A DNA stretch of 64,000 bases, from the NCBI GenBank assembly GCA_905250115.1, contig CAJNOI010000122.1:97340-161339 (forward strand). The letters run 5' to 3'. The notes beneath the pieces were generated by a model that saw only the letters and a program-made list of their open reading frames with translations, did no database searches and had not been told where the DNA came from. The stretch comes from Adineta steineri (taxonomy: Eukaryota > Rotifera > Eurotatoria > Adinetida > Adinetidae). This document shows positions 1-12,423 of the stretch, in pieces. The translations under genes were made by a program, and so were the position numbers. Within the stretch, counting starts at the first letter, position 1, and every line of letters starts with the position of its first letter.

Positions 1-320
1 TTTAAATCTTTTGTCTTGTTTGAATAATGCAAAGCAATACAACCAAGACATAAACTACAACAGAAAATATTTACAATAGACCACATTGTGTAATTACTAA
101 TTTTTTCTGTGTATTGAAATATATTTTGATTGAGATAGATAGAAGGTGACATAGAATCAATATTGTACGTCGATTGAGGTTGATGAAGTTGAGTATGAGT
201 ATTTGAATAAATTATTGATTCTTTAGGTTGAACTGTACAATCATGCGGTTTAGAATAAATAATCTTTGCGGAATTACCATTTTTCGATAAATCATCAATA
301 GTTAAATCTGATGTAGTCAT
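1..320 (-). CDS. CD225/dispanin (IFITM-like) membrane protein, N-terminal part
   Basis: An open frame starts with ATG at 320-318 and runs leftwards without a stop to the window edge, so about 106 residues are visible and the C-terminus is missing. The first ~75 residues are polar and low in complexity. Residues ~77-106 read YTMWSIVNIFCCSLCLGCIA followed by LHYSNKTKD, which matches the start of the CD225 domain: a hydrophobic intramembrane segment with a double Cys, then a GxxAxxYS-type turn and basic residues. Proteins of this family are small two-segment membrane proteins; vertebrate IFITMs restrict virus entry, but most invertebrate members have no known role. The second membrane segment should lie outside the window. 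The family call rests on about 30 residues. Confidence 0.7.
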   Translation of the reverse strand, partial: MTTSDLTIDDLSKNGNSAKIIYSKPHDCTVQPKESIIYSNTHTQLHQPQSTYNIDSMSPSIYLNQNIFQYTEKISNYTMWSIVNIFCCSLCLGCIALHYSNKTKDL

Positions 321-953
321 AATGATCAGAGTATCGAGTATAGTATTATAAAGAAAAAGTAATAAATGGTATTTATCTTATACTTCTATTCGTATATTAA
401 TCAATAGAGAAAGAGAAATATGTTTTATATAATATCGGAGAAGAAATAATTTCGGTCTTTTGATTAGACTCGTGCTTTTTTGAGATTTTTTCTGTTGTTT
501 TATTTCGTCTATATAACGTGAAACAAAAACTATAATGAGAAAAAGAGAGAAAACCAAGAAGAGAATAATTACACTGAGTTAATATTTGTTTATCAGAAAG
601 GTAATAACTGTTACTAGAGAAAGGAGAAGAAAGAGTACATAACCATACTCAAACAGACAAGAATTTGGAAAAACTCATGTTCATACTGCAAAAGAGAATG
701 TGGGTATGGTTGTTTAAATACTAATGCTCTCACACTTACACCCACATCCTCAAGATAATGCACGAACATATTTTAACTTAAAGTCATTTTGTTCTTTCAC
801 GACATTTATCATATGCACAGAATGTGTACTTATTGAACGGATGATGATATATGTTTTTCTCTGCCTCAATCTAAACATCTCCTGCATTATCTTTTTATTT
901 ATTTAATAAAAGTTATTGATGGAAAACACTAGAAAATGATTTGAATCTTAGAT
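321..953. other. Intergenic, non-coding
   Basis: Spacer between the CD225-like gene (leftward, starting at 320) and the 3' end of the isovaleryl-CoA dehydrogenase gene. It holds one TG-rich inverted-repeat copy (693-756) and otherwise AT-rich sequence. A 60-codon frame at 724-906 starts inside the repeat and is not credible as a gene. Confidence 0.7.
693..756. repeat. TG-rich short inverted-repeat element, copy 1
   Basis: A GAATGTGGGTATGG left end faces a CACCCACATCCTCAAGAT right end, separated by ~35 bp. Its right end matches the CCCACACCCTCAAG ends of the family that recurs across the window. Confidence 0.6.
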
Positions 954-2246
954 CTACAATTTAATACCATACTCTCCATTAATCGAACGGCCAATAAGTA
1001 ATCGTCGAATTTCACTTGTACCAGCACCTATTTCACATAGTTTCGCATCACGAAGAAGACGACTTGTTGGATAATCATTAATATAACCATTGCCACCAAG
1101 AATTTGCATGCCATCAAAACATAATTGAGTAGCTTTTTCAGCACAATATAACATAACACCAGCACAATCTTTACTACTAACAATATTTTTATCAGCAGCT
1201 CTTACTATTGTATATAAATAAGAACGACAAGCATTTAATGTTGTATACATATCAGCTATTTTAGCTTGAATTAATTGATAAGTACCAATTGGTTGACCAA
1301 ATTGTTTACGTACATGTGCATATTCAAAAGCTGTATCACAACAAGCTTGCATCAAGCCAACAGGACCAGCTGCACATACAAGACGTTCAAAATCTAAGCC
1401 ATCCATTAATATATAAACACCATGATTTTCTTTACCAAGTATATTTTTTGCAGGAACTTTACAATCTTCAAATAAAAGTTCGCATGTATTCGAACCACGC
1501 ATACCCATTTTATCAAGTTTTTGTCCAGTTGAAAAACCATCCATACCTTTCTCAATAAGAAATGCTGATATACCACGTTGAGGTTTTTCACTCGATGGAT
1601 TTGTTTTAGCATAAACAACAAGTACATCAGCATCTGGTCCATTTGTAATCCAAAATTTATTTCCATTAAGAATATAATAATCATCTTTTTTTTCTGCTCT
1701 TAATCTCATTGACAAAACATCAGAACCTGAATTTGGTTCAGACATAGCTAACGCGCCAACATGTTCACCACTAATCAGTTTCGGTAAATAAGTTTGTTTT
1801 TGTGTATGATTTCCATTACGAACAATTTGATTAACACAAAGGTTTGAATGTGCACCATAACTTAATGCAATTGATCCACTTGCACATGATATTTCTTCCA
1901 TAGCAATACAATGTTCAGTATAATGTAAACCTAAACCACCATATTCAACAGGTGCTGTAATACCTAAAAGACCAAATTCACCAAGTTTTTTCCAAAATTC
2001 ACGAAGTTTTGAGAATGTATTCGTTCGATCGATATCATTTGCGTATGGTGCTAATTCTTTTTGTACAAATGTAAATACAGTTGTTCGTAACTGTTTTTGA
2101 TCATCTGTAAGACCATAAATATCATCATTTATAGAATAATATCGTGTTGATGACTGCAATCGTTTAAATATTTTTATTGATGATAAATTATTTACGTGAA
2201 TGAATCGATTCCACATTAGAACTTTTTGTTTTTTTAATCTCTTCAC
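954..2246 (-). CDS. IVD: Isovaleryl-CoA dehydrogenase, mitochondrial
   Basis: This flavoprotein oxidises isovaleryl-CoA to 3-methylcrotonyl-CoA in mitochondrial leucine breakdown and passes electrons to ETF. The frame is a single exon of 430 residues with the full acyl-CoA dehydrogenase layout: helical N-domain (~45-160), beta middle domain (~165-265, with [11 protein letters not shown] and WITNG for FAD and substrate contact) and helical C-domain (~275-425). [13 protein letters not shown] is typical of the IVD branch. Glu287 in LDFERL sits where human IVD has its catalytic base, a position diagnostic of IVD versus most other acyl-CoA dehydrogenases. LGGNGYIND and [10 protein letters not shown] near the end are intact. 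Met11 (ATG at 2216-2214) is probably the true start, because MWNRFIHV and the following Arg/Ser-rich stretch look like a transit peptide. Having no intron is notable next to intron-rich neighbours. Confidence 0.93.
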   Translation of the reverse strand: MKRLKKQKVLMWNRFIHVNNLSSIKIFKRLQSSTRYYSINDDIYGLTDDQKQLRTTVFTFVQKELAPYANDIDRTNTFSKLREFWKKLGEFGLLGITAPVEYGGLGLHYTEHCIAMEEISCASGSIALSYGAHSNLCVNQIVRNGNHTQKQTYLPKLISGEHVGALAMSEPNSGSDVLSMRLRAEKKDDYYILNGNKFWITNGPDADVLVVYAKTNPSSEKPQRGISAFLIEKGMDGFSTGQKLDKMGMRGSNTCELLFEDCKVPAKNILGKENHGVYILMDGLDFERLVCAAGPVGLMQACCDTAFEYAHVRKQFGQPIGTYQLIQAKIADMYTTLNACRSYLYTIVRAADKNIVSSKDCAGVMLYCAEKATQLCFDGMQILGGNGYINDYPTSRLLRDAKLCEIGAGTSEIRRLLIGRSINGEYGIKL

Positions 2247-4443
<2,197 letters not shown>

Positions 4444-5172
4444 GGTGATAGACCAGGCGGACTATGATAAATGATCTAAACTTTAACATAAGAACAGTTA
4501 TTTCAATAGATGAACATTTTCTTTTTGTTCTGAAGAGTGTGAGTGTGGAGGTCGGTCTTCTATTTGGATTTTTATTTAATAATAGTAATAATCAAATGTA
4601 TCAACGATCTTTTACAATGATTTTTTTTCATAAGTTCTATTTATATATTTAAAAATTAGTTCGATACGCTAAACAAGTGTTCTGAAATAAAAAAAATTAT
4701 ATTTAATTTATTTGTGATATTTTCAAACAATCAATTAAATTATGAATAGTACTACTCATAATATTATCTTGAAATTTTTCTTTAGAAGACTAGATGTAAT
4801 AACTCCTTGCGCCATCTATGTATAGTCATTCTATTTTTTTTTGTTAATTATTTTCTAGATTTTTATTTTTGTCTTAGTGTCATGATTTTATTATTTCTTT
4901 GCTTTCTAAAGTTCGTAAATATTTTTCATTATATTTTCGTTGTCGCTCTAGTTTCATTACTTCCTATTTGTTTGTGTTCAACAGTATGAGAAGATAAAAA
5001 ATCGGATGAATCATCGAGTATCTATTATACGATATGGCACATGTTTATAAGAAGGCCATAATTTATCATCAAATTAACGATATGTTAATTACAATACCTC
5101 GATTTTCAATGAAACTTCTTTCATAAACTCGTCTTTATTATTTACTCTGTATACCACTCATAGAACATTGAC
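4444..5172. other. Intergenic, AT-rich
   Basis: Spacer between SRP54 and the next plus-strand gene. T-rich runs give hydrophobic frames (4464-4652, 4807-4989) that show no family features. I see no repeat or RNA gene. Confidence 0.6.
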
Positions 5173-6384
5173 ATGTCGAATAATTTAACCTTTTTTGTAC
5201 CTTATCACACGGGTTATGCTCATATAGAAATGATTCTTTCTTTTGCTTCATTTGCCGACGTTCATCTCTTTGTTTATAAATGGAATCCAGCTCAACAACT
5301 CGTTCGAGACTATTTTTCTAAATCAAATCATATTCAAGTACATGAATTTAGTATTGATTCTATTCTTGCCGAACTTATCATACAGGAAGAACAACAACAT
5401 CAAGTAGTCGTTCTTCTCACTGCTTCCATAAACTATTCACTTGGACAATTACAACTTCGTTTCTTTTGTAGTATACAAAAAAATGTACCTTCAATTATTG
5501 ATGTTTATTCTACAGGTCATTGTATGTATGGATGTCAAAGTTGTGCTCATGCTTATTCACATCGACTACCAATTACTTTTACTAATTATATGCGTACGAA
5601 ACATTTATCATCTACTGAAATAGATAAAAATATTGAAGTTGTCATTTGTCCAAGTTTTTCATCTGAAGAAGCTCCATTTAGTCTTTTGTCAAATCAAAAA
5701 ATTGTTGAACAAATTGTTGCTTTCTCATTTCCACATATTATCAAACTACATCCTAGTACATATCAAACAAAGAATGACGATAATCCATTAGTATCTCTAA
5801 GTAAATTAGAACAAGATCATGTGTGCCATTTTCTTACTTCGAAAAATGTTTTACCGGATACACAAACAAATACATTAAAATATATTGAACATGCTCGTGT
5901 TATTATTTGTGATTCGGATTCATCGATTCCATTCGAAGCACTCTATTTTAATAATCAAAAACATATTTTAGTTTATGAAATGCCTGAAAAACATAATAAA
6001 GACGATGATCGGCAAACATATTTTCATTCTTTTCATACGCCTCAACAATTAACTAATCTACTCGAATGTTATTTTGCTGGAAATCTCGAATGTAAAACAG
6101 AACATAGTCATGAATTCTTTCTGAAAAAATATGATGAACCTGATGGAAAAGAAATAGAACGACTGGCTGATGCACGCCATTGGATGACTAAACATAACAA
6201 TCTTCATAAGAACTTTGATATTGAAAAAATTAAACAAGACATCAAAGATCAATTTCAATCACCCTTAACACAGATGACTCTTTATGCATTAGGCGAACAT
6301 ACCAGTGCACAAATAGATGAACTTTGGTATGCTGATATGAATGATGTATTTAACGTTTTACTGAATAACATAGATTCATTTTAG
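5173..6384 (+). CDS. GT-B-like, CDP-glycerol glycerophosphotransferase-type protein
   Basis: A single-exon frame of 403 residues. The N-terminal half begins with a beta-strand-like segment (LTFFVPYHTGYAHIEMIL). The C-terminal half has KLHPSTY (~198-204), a long helical stretch, then ARVIICDSDSSIPFEALYFN (~240-259). A KxHP loop followed by a (V/I)IxDxSSxxFEAL motif is the signature of the second Rossmann domain in CDP-glycerol:poly(glycerophosphate) glycerophosphotransferases and related bacterial wall glycosyltransferases. Such enzymes add polyol-phosphate or sugar units to surface polymers. There is no signal peptide or clear membrane segment. An intronless gene of bacterial type in an animal contig fits horizontal transfer, which is common in bdelloids, but that is inference. 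The family match rests on the C-terminal motifs; the substrate cannot be told. Confidence 0.55.
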   Translation: MSNNLTFFVPYHTGYAHIEMILSFASFADVHLFVYKWNPAQQLVRDYFSKSNHIQVHEFSIDSILAELIIQEEQQHQVVVLLTASINYSLGQLQLRFFCSIQKNVPSIIDVYSTGHCMYGCQSCAHAYSHRLPITFTNYMRTKHLSSTEIDKNIEVVICPSFSSEEAPFSLLSNQKIVEQIVAFSFPHIIKLHPSTYQTKNDDNPLVSLSKLEQDHVCHFLTSKNVLPDTQTNTLKYIEHARVIICDSDSSIPFEALYFNNQKHILVYEMPEKHNKDDDRQTYFHSFHTPQQLTNLLECYFAGNLECKTEHSHEFFLKKYDEPDGKEIERLADARHWMTKHNNLHKNFDIEKIKQDIKDQFQSPLTQMTLYALGEHTSAQIDELWYADMNDVFNVLLNNIDSF

Positions 6385-6944
6385 TTTTATGTATGTATGT
6401 TTTTTTTGAATGATAGTAACGAGAAAATTTTTTATACGCTTTATTCGACGCAAATAACAGTTTATTTTGTAAGATTCATATAATATAAAAATAAATGTTC
6501 ACTAAAGATGAATAAATAAATCTATACTTGAATATATTATGAAAAATCATGTTCAATCTAAAGTGATGAAATAGAAAACCCTCGTAATATAAATAGTTTT
6601 CAATAAAAAACAAGAGTTTGTAACAAATAAATTCTAAAATATTTTATATCAATCAAAATCCATCCTTAGAATGGGGGTGACAAACAGAATGTGGTTTAAC
6701 AAAATAAAAAAGGACCTATTTTTATTATCTAGTATAATTCAGTCTCATCATCGAACTTCGATGGAAAAACGATTTCATTTCTTTACTGATCTATATAATT
6801 TTAATACGTATTACATGAAAATGAACATTCTTTAGAAAAGAAATAAACTTATCTTTCAGATATTTATTTTTTCATAGCTGTGCTTGTTATTGTTGAATTC
6901 TCATTTGAAATAACTGCAAATGTTATCACATAATATTTGACAAC

Positions 6945-7535
6945 ATGTGATAGATATTATACAAGCTGCTACCATCTTTTTGTCTTACCAGTTTGTAGTT
7001 ACTCTATAAAAAGAAGGTGCATCCTATGTACTTTTACTGATAGTGTATTGAGAGCAAAAGATAGCAAATAGATTTGTTTACCAGTATTGGTGAAACATTT
7101 GAGGACAAGTAATAAATATTATGCAAACTGTCACCATCTTTTTATCCGAGTGCGTTGTAATTATTTTATAAAAAGAAAGGTTAATAGTATGTACTTTTAC
7201 TGATGGTCTAATAATAGCAGAAACTAGCAAATAGATTTGTGTACAAATATTATGCAAACTGTTACCACCTCTTTGTCTGACTGGTTTGTAAATACTTTAT
7301 AAAAAGGAGGTTAATTGTATGTACTTTTACTGATAGTGTGATGAGAGCAAAAAATAGCAAATAGATTTGTGTATAAATATTGATGAAACATGTGATAAAT
7401 ATTGTACAAGCTGTTACCATCTGTTTGTCTGAGTGCGCTGTCATTACTTTATAAAAAGGAGGTTAATCGTTTGTACTTTTACTGATATGTGTAATAATAG
7501 CAACTAGATTTATTTAATCATATTAATAGTACATT
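6945..7535. repeat. Four degenerate ~145-bp tandem repeats upstream of the cysteine-rich gene
   Basis: Each copy carries the ordered blocks: CAAGCTG or CAAACTG followed by TACCATCT, a pyrimidine block, TTTATAAAAAG-like AT box, GGTTAAT, GTACTTTTACTGATAG, and AGCAAATAGATTTG. Copies start near 6960, 7120, 7255 and 7395. The array ends ~160 bp before the start codon at 7698, so it may act as a promoter-proximal repeat; each copy even repeats the ACTTTATAAAAAG TATA-like motif. Confidence 0.75.
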
Positions 7536-7626
7536 TGATCAATGGATGCATCTGTTGTTTTATAAACACTATTCATTTCAGGACAAATTTAACGATAATA
7601 ATAGGCTCTGTCAAATTTCATATAAC

Positions 7627-7633
7627 TATATAA
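7627..7633 (+). promoter_or_regulatory. Probable TATA box of the cysteine-rich repeat gene
   Basis: TATATAA followed by GGACGTAG, ~65 bp upstream of the ATG at 7698. Spacing would give a short 5' UTR of ~35 bases. No experimental start is known. Confidence 0.45.
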
Positions 7634-7697
7634 GGACGTAGAAAAATCAGAACAATTACTTATTTTCTATTTGATTTTTCTGTTATTCAACAAAAAA

Positions 7698-9996
7698 ATG
7701 CCTTCATATTGCTTTGCATTTGTGGTGATTATTGCTATAAGCACTACCGTTATTGTTCATGCTGCTCCTGCAAGTAAGTGTACATCTTCACTGTATATTT
7801 TTTCATTATCTCATGTTTTAATAATGAGTTAATTTATCATCACCGAATACTATAACTAATTGTGAATGTTTCTCATTTTCAAAACCCTAAATTTGTCATC
7901 AGTCATATTTCGCTGATGATATAAGCTATCACTACGATGTTTAACTATTTTTTCTGTGATAAAATATGTCTGTTCTTGAATTTAACAAAAACAGTAAATC
8001 TGATATTCATAGTTACAATGATCCTAACCGACTCTAGACGGGCCGTAAATCACCGACTTATTAGGCACACTATCAAGACGGTGCATCATTAGTGGAGTAT
8101 AGTCAGTTTTTTATGGGAAGTAATCACCGTCTGATCTTTCATGAAAACAACTAGGATATTCGGGATTAAGATTGAACTCGACATGATCTATCGTTTTAGA
8201 AGTAGCGAAAAAGTATTTGAACTATAAACCACTACCTTCCCTGAAATGTTGAACCTATAAACACATGCGAAATACATAGTTGTTTCGAAAATGACGTTAT
8301 TAACAACCATTACATCTTCCCCCACTATAACTATCAATTTCTTTTTGAAAATTATTTACTACTCTAATTCTACTGTAAGACATGCACATAATACAACATG
8401 ACTATTTTCTTTTCAGCATTGATCAAAACAGCTTCGGTTGTTTCGCACAATTGCGTGTCTACAGATGTAGAAACAATCAATGGCTCACTTGTTATTTCTA
8501 ATGCGGATTTGACATTATTGACAGCACACAAGGATTCTTTTGAATCGTGTTTTGCCAACCAGTTACAAGCATCGTCACCTTCGAATAATAAAGCAACATG
8601 GAAGGTGCAAGGAATTGAACATTTAGGCAATGACGAATGTCAAGTATCATACACATGTGCAGGAGTTGGTGATCAATCTACAGCTCTAACCTGTTTGAAA
8701 GCAACACCAAATGCTGATGAATTCAAAACTATTCTTGGAAAGTGCTCGCATTCTTCTGATGCAAAAGCTGGTGCAGGTAAAAATGCTGGTGTTAATGGTG
8801 GATCGGACGCTGATCATCAAGCTGCAGGTGACAATAAGCGAATAATAATTGGTGGTTTGATACCCGTAGTTACTTCTCATACATGTTCATCTACAGATTC
8901 AGACACAATCAATGGCTGCTTCAATATTTCCCATGCAGATTTAGCATCACTAAAAGAACAACAGGCGTCTTTCGAATCATGTTTTACCAAGCAGTTACAA
9001 TCATCGTCACCTTCAAATAATAAAGCAACGTGGAAGGTACAAGGAATTGAACATTTAGCCAATGATGACTGTCAAGTATCGTACACATGTACAGGAGCTG
9101 GTGATCAACCTTCAGCTTTAACTTGTTTGAAAGCAACACCAGATGCTGACGAGTTCAAAACCATCCTTGGAAAGTGCTCTCATTCTTCTGGTGCAAAAGC
9201 TGGTGCAGGTGACAATAAGCGAATAATAATTGGTGGTTTAAAACCAGCAGTCACCTCTCACACATGCTCGTCTACAGATTCAGACACAATCAATGGCTGC
9301 TTCAATATTTCCCATGCAGATTTAGCATCACTAAACGAACAAAAGGAGTCTTTGGAATCGTGTTTTACCAAACAGTTGCAGTCATCATCACCTTCGAATA
9401 ATAAAGCAACATGGAAGGTGCAAGGAATCCAGCATTTAGACAATCATACCTGTCAAGTATCATACACATGCACAGGAGCTGGTGATCAGCCTTCAGCTTT
9501 AACTTGTTTGAAAGCAACACCAGATGCTGATGAATTTAAAACTATTCTTGGAAAGTGCTCTCATTCTTCTGGTGCAAAAGCTGGTGCAGGTAAAAATGCT
9601 GGTGTTAGTGGCGGATCGGACGGTAATAACAAACGAATAATAATTGGTGGTTTAAAACCAGCAGTCACCTCTCATACATGCTCATCTTCGGATTCAGACA
9701 CAATCAATGGCTGCTTCAATATTTCCAATGTAGATTTGACATTATTGACAGCACAAAAGGACTCTTTTGAATCATGTTTTACCAAGCAGTTACAAACATC
9801 GTCACCCTCGAATAATAAAGCAACATGGAAAGTGCAAGGAATCGAACATTTAGCCAATGACGAATGCCAAGTATCATACACATGCACAGGAGCTGGTGAT
9901 CAACCTACAGCTCTAACTTGCCTGAAAGCAACACCAGATGCTGATGACTTCAAAACCATTCTTGGAAAGTGTTCACACTCCAAAGGTGGCGAGTAA
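7698..9996 (+). CDS. Secreted cysteine-rich protein with four internal repeats
   Basis: Two exons, 7698-7773 and 8417-9996, join in phase 1 across a 643-bp intron (GTAAGT donor, TTTTCAG acceptor) to give 551 residues. Exon 1 is almost exactly a signal peptide (MPSYCFAFVVIIAISTTVIV then HAAPA). The rest is four ~105-residue repeats separated by Gly/Ala/Lys-rich linkers (AGAGKNAGV). Each repeat has the order SHTC, DTINGC, FESC, ATWKVQGI, C-QVSYTC, TCLKATP, ILGKC. Repeats 2-4 carry seven Cys; repeat 1 has Ser in place of the second (NGS), so it has six. From repeat 2 on, each begins with RIIIGGL. DNA identity between repeats is high, so the array expanded recently. I do not recognise the family; an extracellular disulphide-bonded protein is the safe description. 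Confidence 0.8.
7774..8416 (+). other. Intron 1 of the cysteine-rich gene
   Basis: At 643 bp this is about ten times the local typical intron length. I see no clear repeat or second gene in it. Confidence 0.7.
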
Positions 9997-10366
9997 AATG
10001 ATGGCGAGCATGCTGAAGGAAGGACACAGAAAATTGTAAAATTACAAGGATCTTGTTTTGTATGATTAAACTGTCTCTTCTTTTTCTCTTCTCGATGTAC
10101 TACTATCGTATGGGGATGGCTCATAGATTTTCTTTCCTTCGTTGCATTCATGTGTTCGTTTTGATTTAGTTTAGATTTCACTTTTTTTGGTCTATAAGGT
10201 TTTTTTCCAGTTCATTATATATATATATACATTCGTGAATCTTTTGGAATAAAAGGGTGAAGGATAATATAGACATGAATTATCTCACTAAAGTAAATAA
10301 TCAAACTTCGACAACGGTGAAGAAAGTAGTTGAAATATTAAATGTGGATAAGAAATAATTTCGATG

Positions 10367-10415
10367 TCTTGAGGGTGTGACTGTTGAATGAATATGATAT
10401 CCACACTCACCCTAT
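10367..10415. repeat. TG-rich short inverted-repeat element, copy 2
   Basis: CTTGAGGGTGTGACTG on the left faces CCACACTCACCC on the right. Confidence 0.55.
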
Positions 10416-12231
10416 TCTCCTATAGATGAATTCTCTATTATTTGCATATTACTTGTAAAGTATCTTTATTATGGTAGAATATATTTTAAAATATAGAAAT
10501 ACTTTCGACATTTTGAGTAATAACTATTAGTTTGATTCATTTTTTCTTAGAACAAATGAATCATATATTTGTCTTTTCTTTATTGCGATGTCTGTATAAA
10601 TTCAGTTATGTGATAGAGAACTTGTATTTAATGGTTCATTCGCACGATCCTGGGTTTTCTTAGTATTAATCTAATCTTTCAATATATCATTATTTTAATG
10701 ATACTACTGACTAACATTTATTCATCGTTCGAAGTTTGTAATGTAGAATAAAAGAAAGAAATAATGTTATAAAAGAAAAAAGTACTAAAAAATAAATAAT
10801 TAAATATCAAATATAACTGCGGAATTATTTTTAATTATCATTTTTCTATGTGCTCTTTTTTTATTCTGTAAAAATGTAGTTATTTTCTTGAAGTAGTAAA
10901 GCACTTTAAAATGATTACAAATTTTTCATAAAAATTGAATTTTAGTTTAGTCATGCATAGTAGAAAAATGATTCTTCGCAAAAAAATAAATTTTAATCTC
11001 TGATTCGAGGATGAATGCATCCAATATTGGGGACTAAGGAAATATATATCATCAAAACTTCAATTTCTTACTAATCGATATCACATTCATATTCTAAGTG
11101 ATCTACTTTGATGACTCGACAAATTTCCAAATTATAGAAGCGTCTCCTGATAACTTAAGTTTGAATCAGTAAAATTATAGATAGTTTTATACACGAGATG
11201 AAACTGTTATGGTCTCAATGTAATTTACCAACAAGAATTAGAATATGATGTCGATCGCAAGACTAATCCAAATTTTTACTCAATCCGATATTGAATATAA
11301 TCTTTATTTGAACATTGATATAGATATCTATTTAAAATGAATTCTTTTGTACTTTTAATATTAAAAATAAAAACGTGGTATAGCTAATTTGAATATAATC
11401 ACTTTTTGCCATGATTTAAATTATTTCAAAATGATTTTTCTAATATTTAACTCGATGTTAGAGTATTTTACAGTACTTCTTTTGAAATTATTTACTAAAG
11501 TTTTTTTTTACTTCACTAATTACATAAGATATACATCCAATTTTTATCTCATACTCATAATACTTATGAAAATAATATTTTATAGGAAATGTAAAAACTG
11601 AAGTAATAAATACGTCATACCTTTTCCATTTCTTGTTTGTCTTTGAGTAGGCTCTCATAAAAAAAATAATTTTATTTCTATTTGAGAGAATATATATATC
11701 AACTAGATAAAGACATCGTCGTAAGTAGTTACAGCACAAACAAACAAACGAATAGCAAGTAATTCTACTGTAAAGCAAGTTTCAGTTTTTTCTTTAGATT
11801 ATTTATTATATGAAATCGATGGATAAGTATTTACATTTTTTTAAAGATTATTATCGAGGATATATTCAACAGCAAGTATCAATGAAAATAAATGGAGTAT
11901 TCAGTCTGAGTATAGCATCCAGTTCTATTTTTTTTCCCATTCAGCGTCTATGATATATAAAAAATAATTGCTTTATGAATTATAGTACTTGTCTAATGCT
12001 TATGATCGATCAAGCAACGTTATACGAATAGTATAGCTCCTAAAAAAAACTATATTTTCTTGATATATCATCGAAGCTGCATCAGAATAAAAGGAACTGG
12101 GACCATTAGTCAGACTAGGCAGCACAGATATTATTTTTTATATTCTTCAGCGAACGAAAGGATCCAAGAAGTTGATGAGAATACGATGATAAACAATTCC
12201 ATAAACGATCGTTCTGAGGTAGGATGAAAAA

Positions 12232-12341
12232 TCTTGAGGGTGTGGGTGTTAGAGTAAGATTAATTTTACACCCACATATACACCTCCACCTATATCCTCA
12301 CCCACATCAACACTCACACCCATACCCACACACACCCAACC
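12232..12341. repeat. TG-rich element, copy 3, with extended CCCACA run
   Basis: CTTGAGGGTGTGGGTGT at the left is followed by about 70 bp of imperfect CCCACA/CACACC units ending near 12341. The right side resembles degenerate telomere-type repeat. It lies ~80 bp before the start codon at 12424. Confidence 0.6.
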
Positions 12342-12423
12342 TACCGACTGTTGTGAAGATATTTTGATTTTGTTCAAAATCACTCTATTAATATGAAAGT
12401 GAATTATATTTTAGATATTCAAA

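Larger units (their letters stand above)
6385..7697. other. Intergenic and upstream region with tandem repeats
   Basis: The first ~550 bp are AT-rich without visible structure. From about 6945 to 7535 lies a degenerate tandem array (separate entry). A TATATAA box is at 7627-7633, about 65 bp before the next ATG. Confidence 0.6.
9997..12423. other. Intergenic, gene-poor
   Basis: About 2.4 kb between the cysteine-rich gene and the polycystin-type gene. It contains a TA run near 10218-10230 and two TG-rich inverted-repeat copies (10367-10415 and 12232-12341). Frames at 11389-11601 and 11488-11778 are AT-rich and opposed to each other, without family features. Confidence 0.6.

Noticed and set aside
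2217-2246. First Met of the IVD frame as the true start
   Set aside because: [10 protein letters not shown] precedes a more typical transit-peptide start MWNRFIHV at residue 11; the longer form was kept only as the outer boundary.
8370-10181. Series of similar antisense frames (about 60-90 codons) across the cysteine-rich gene
   Set aside because: They recur because the gene is internally repeated. Splicing, the signal peptide and the full-length frame all support the plus strand.
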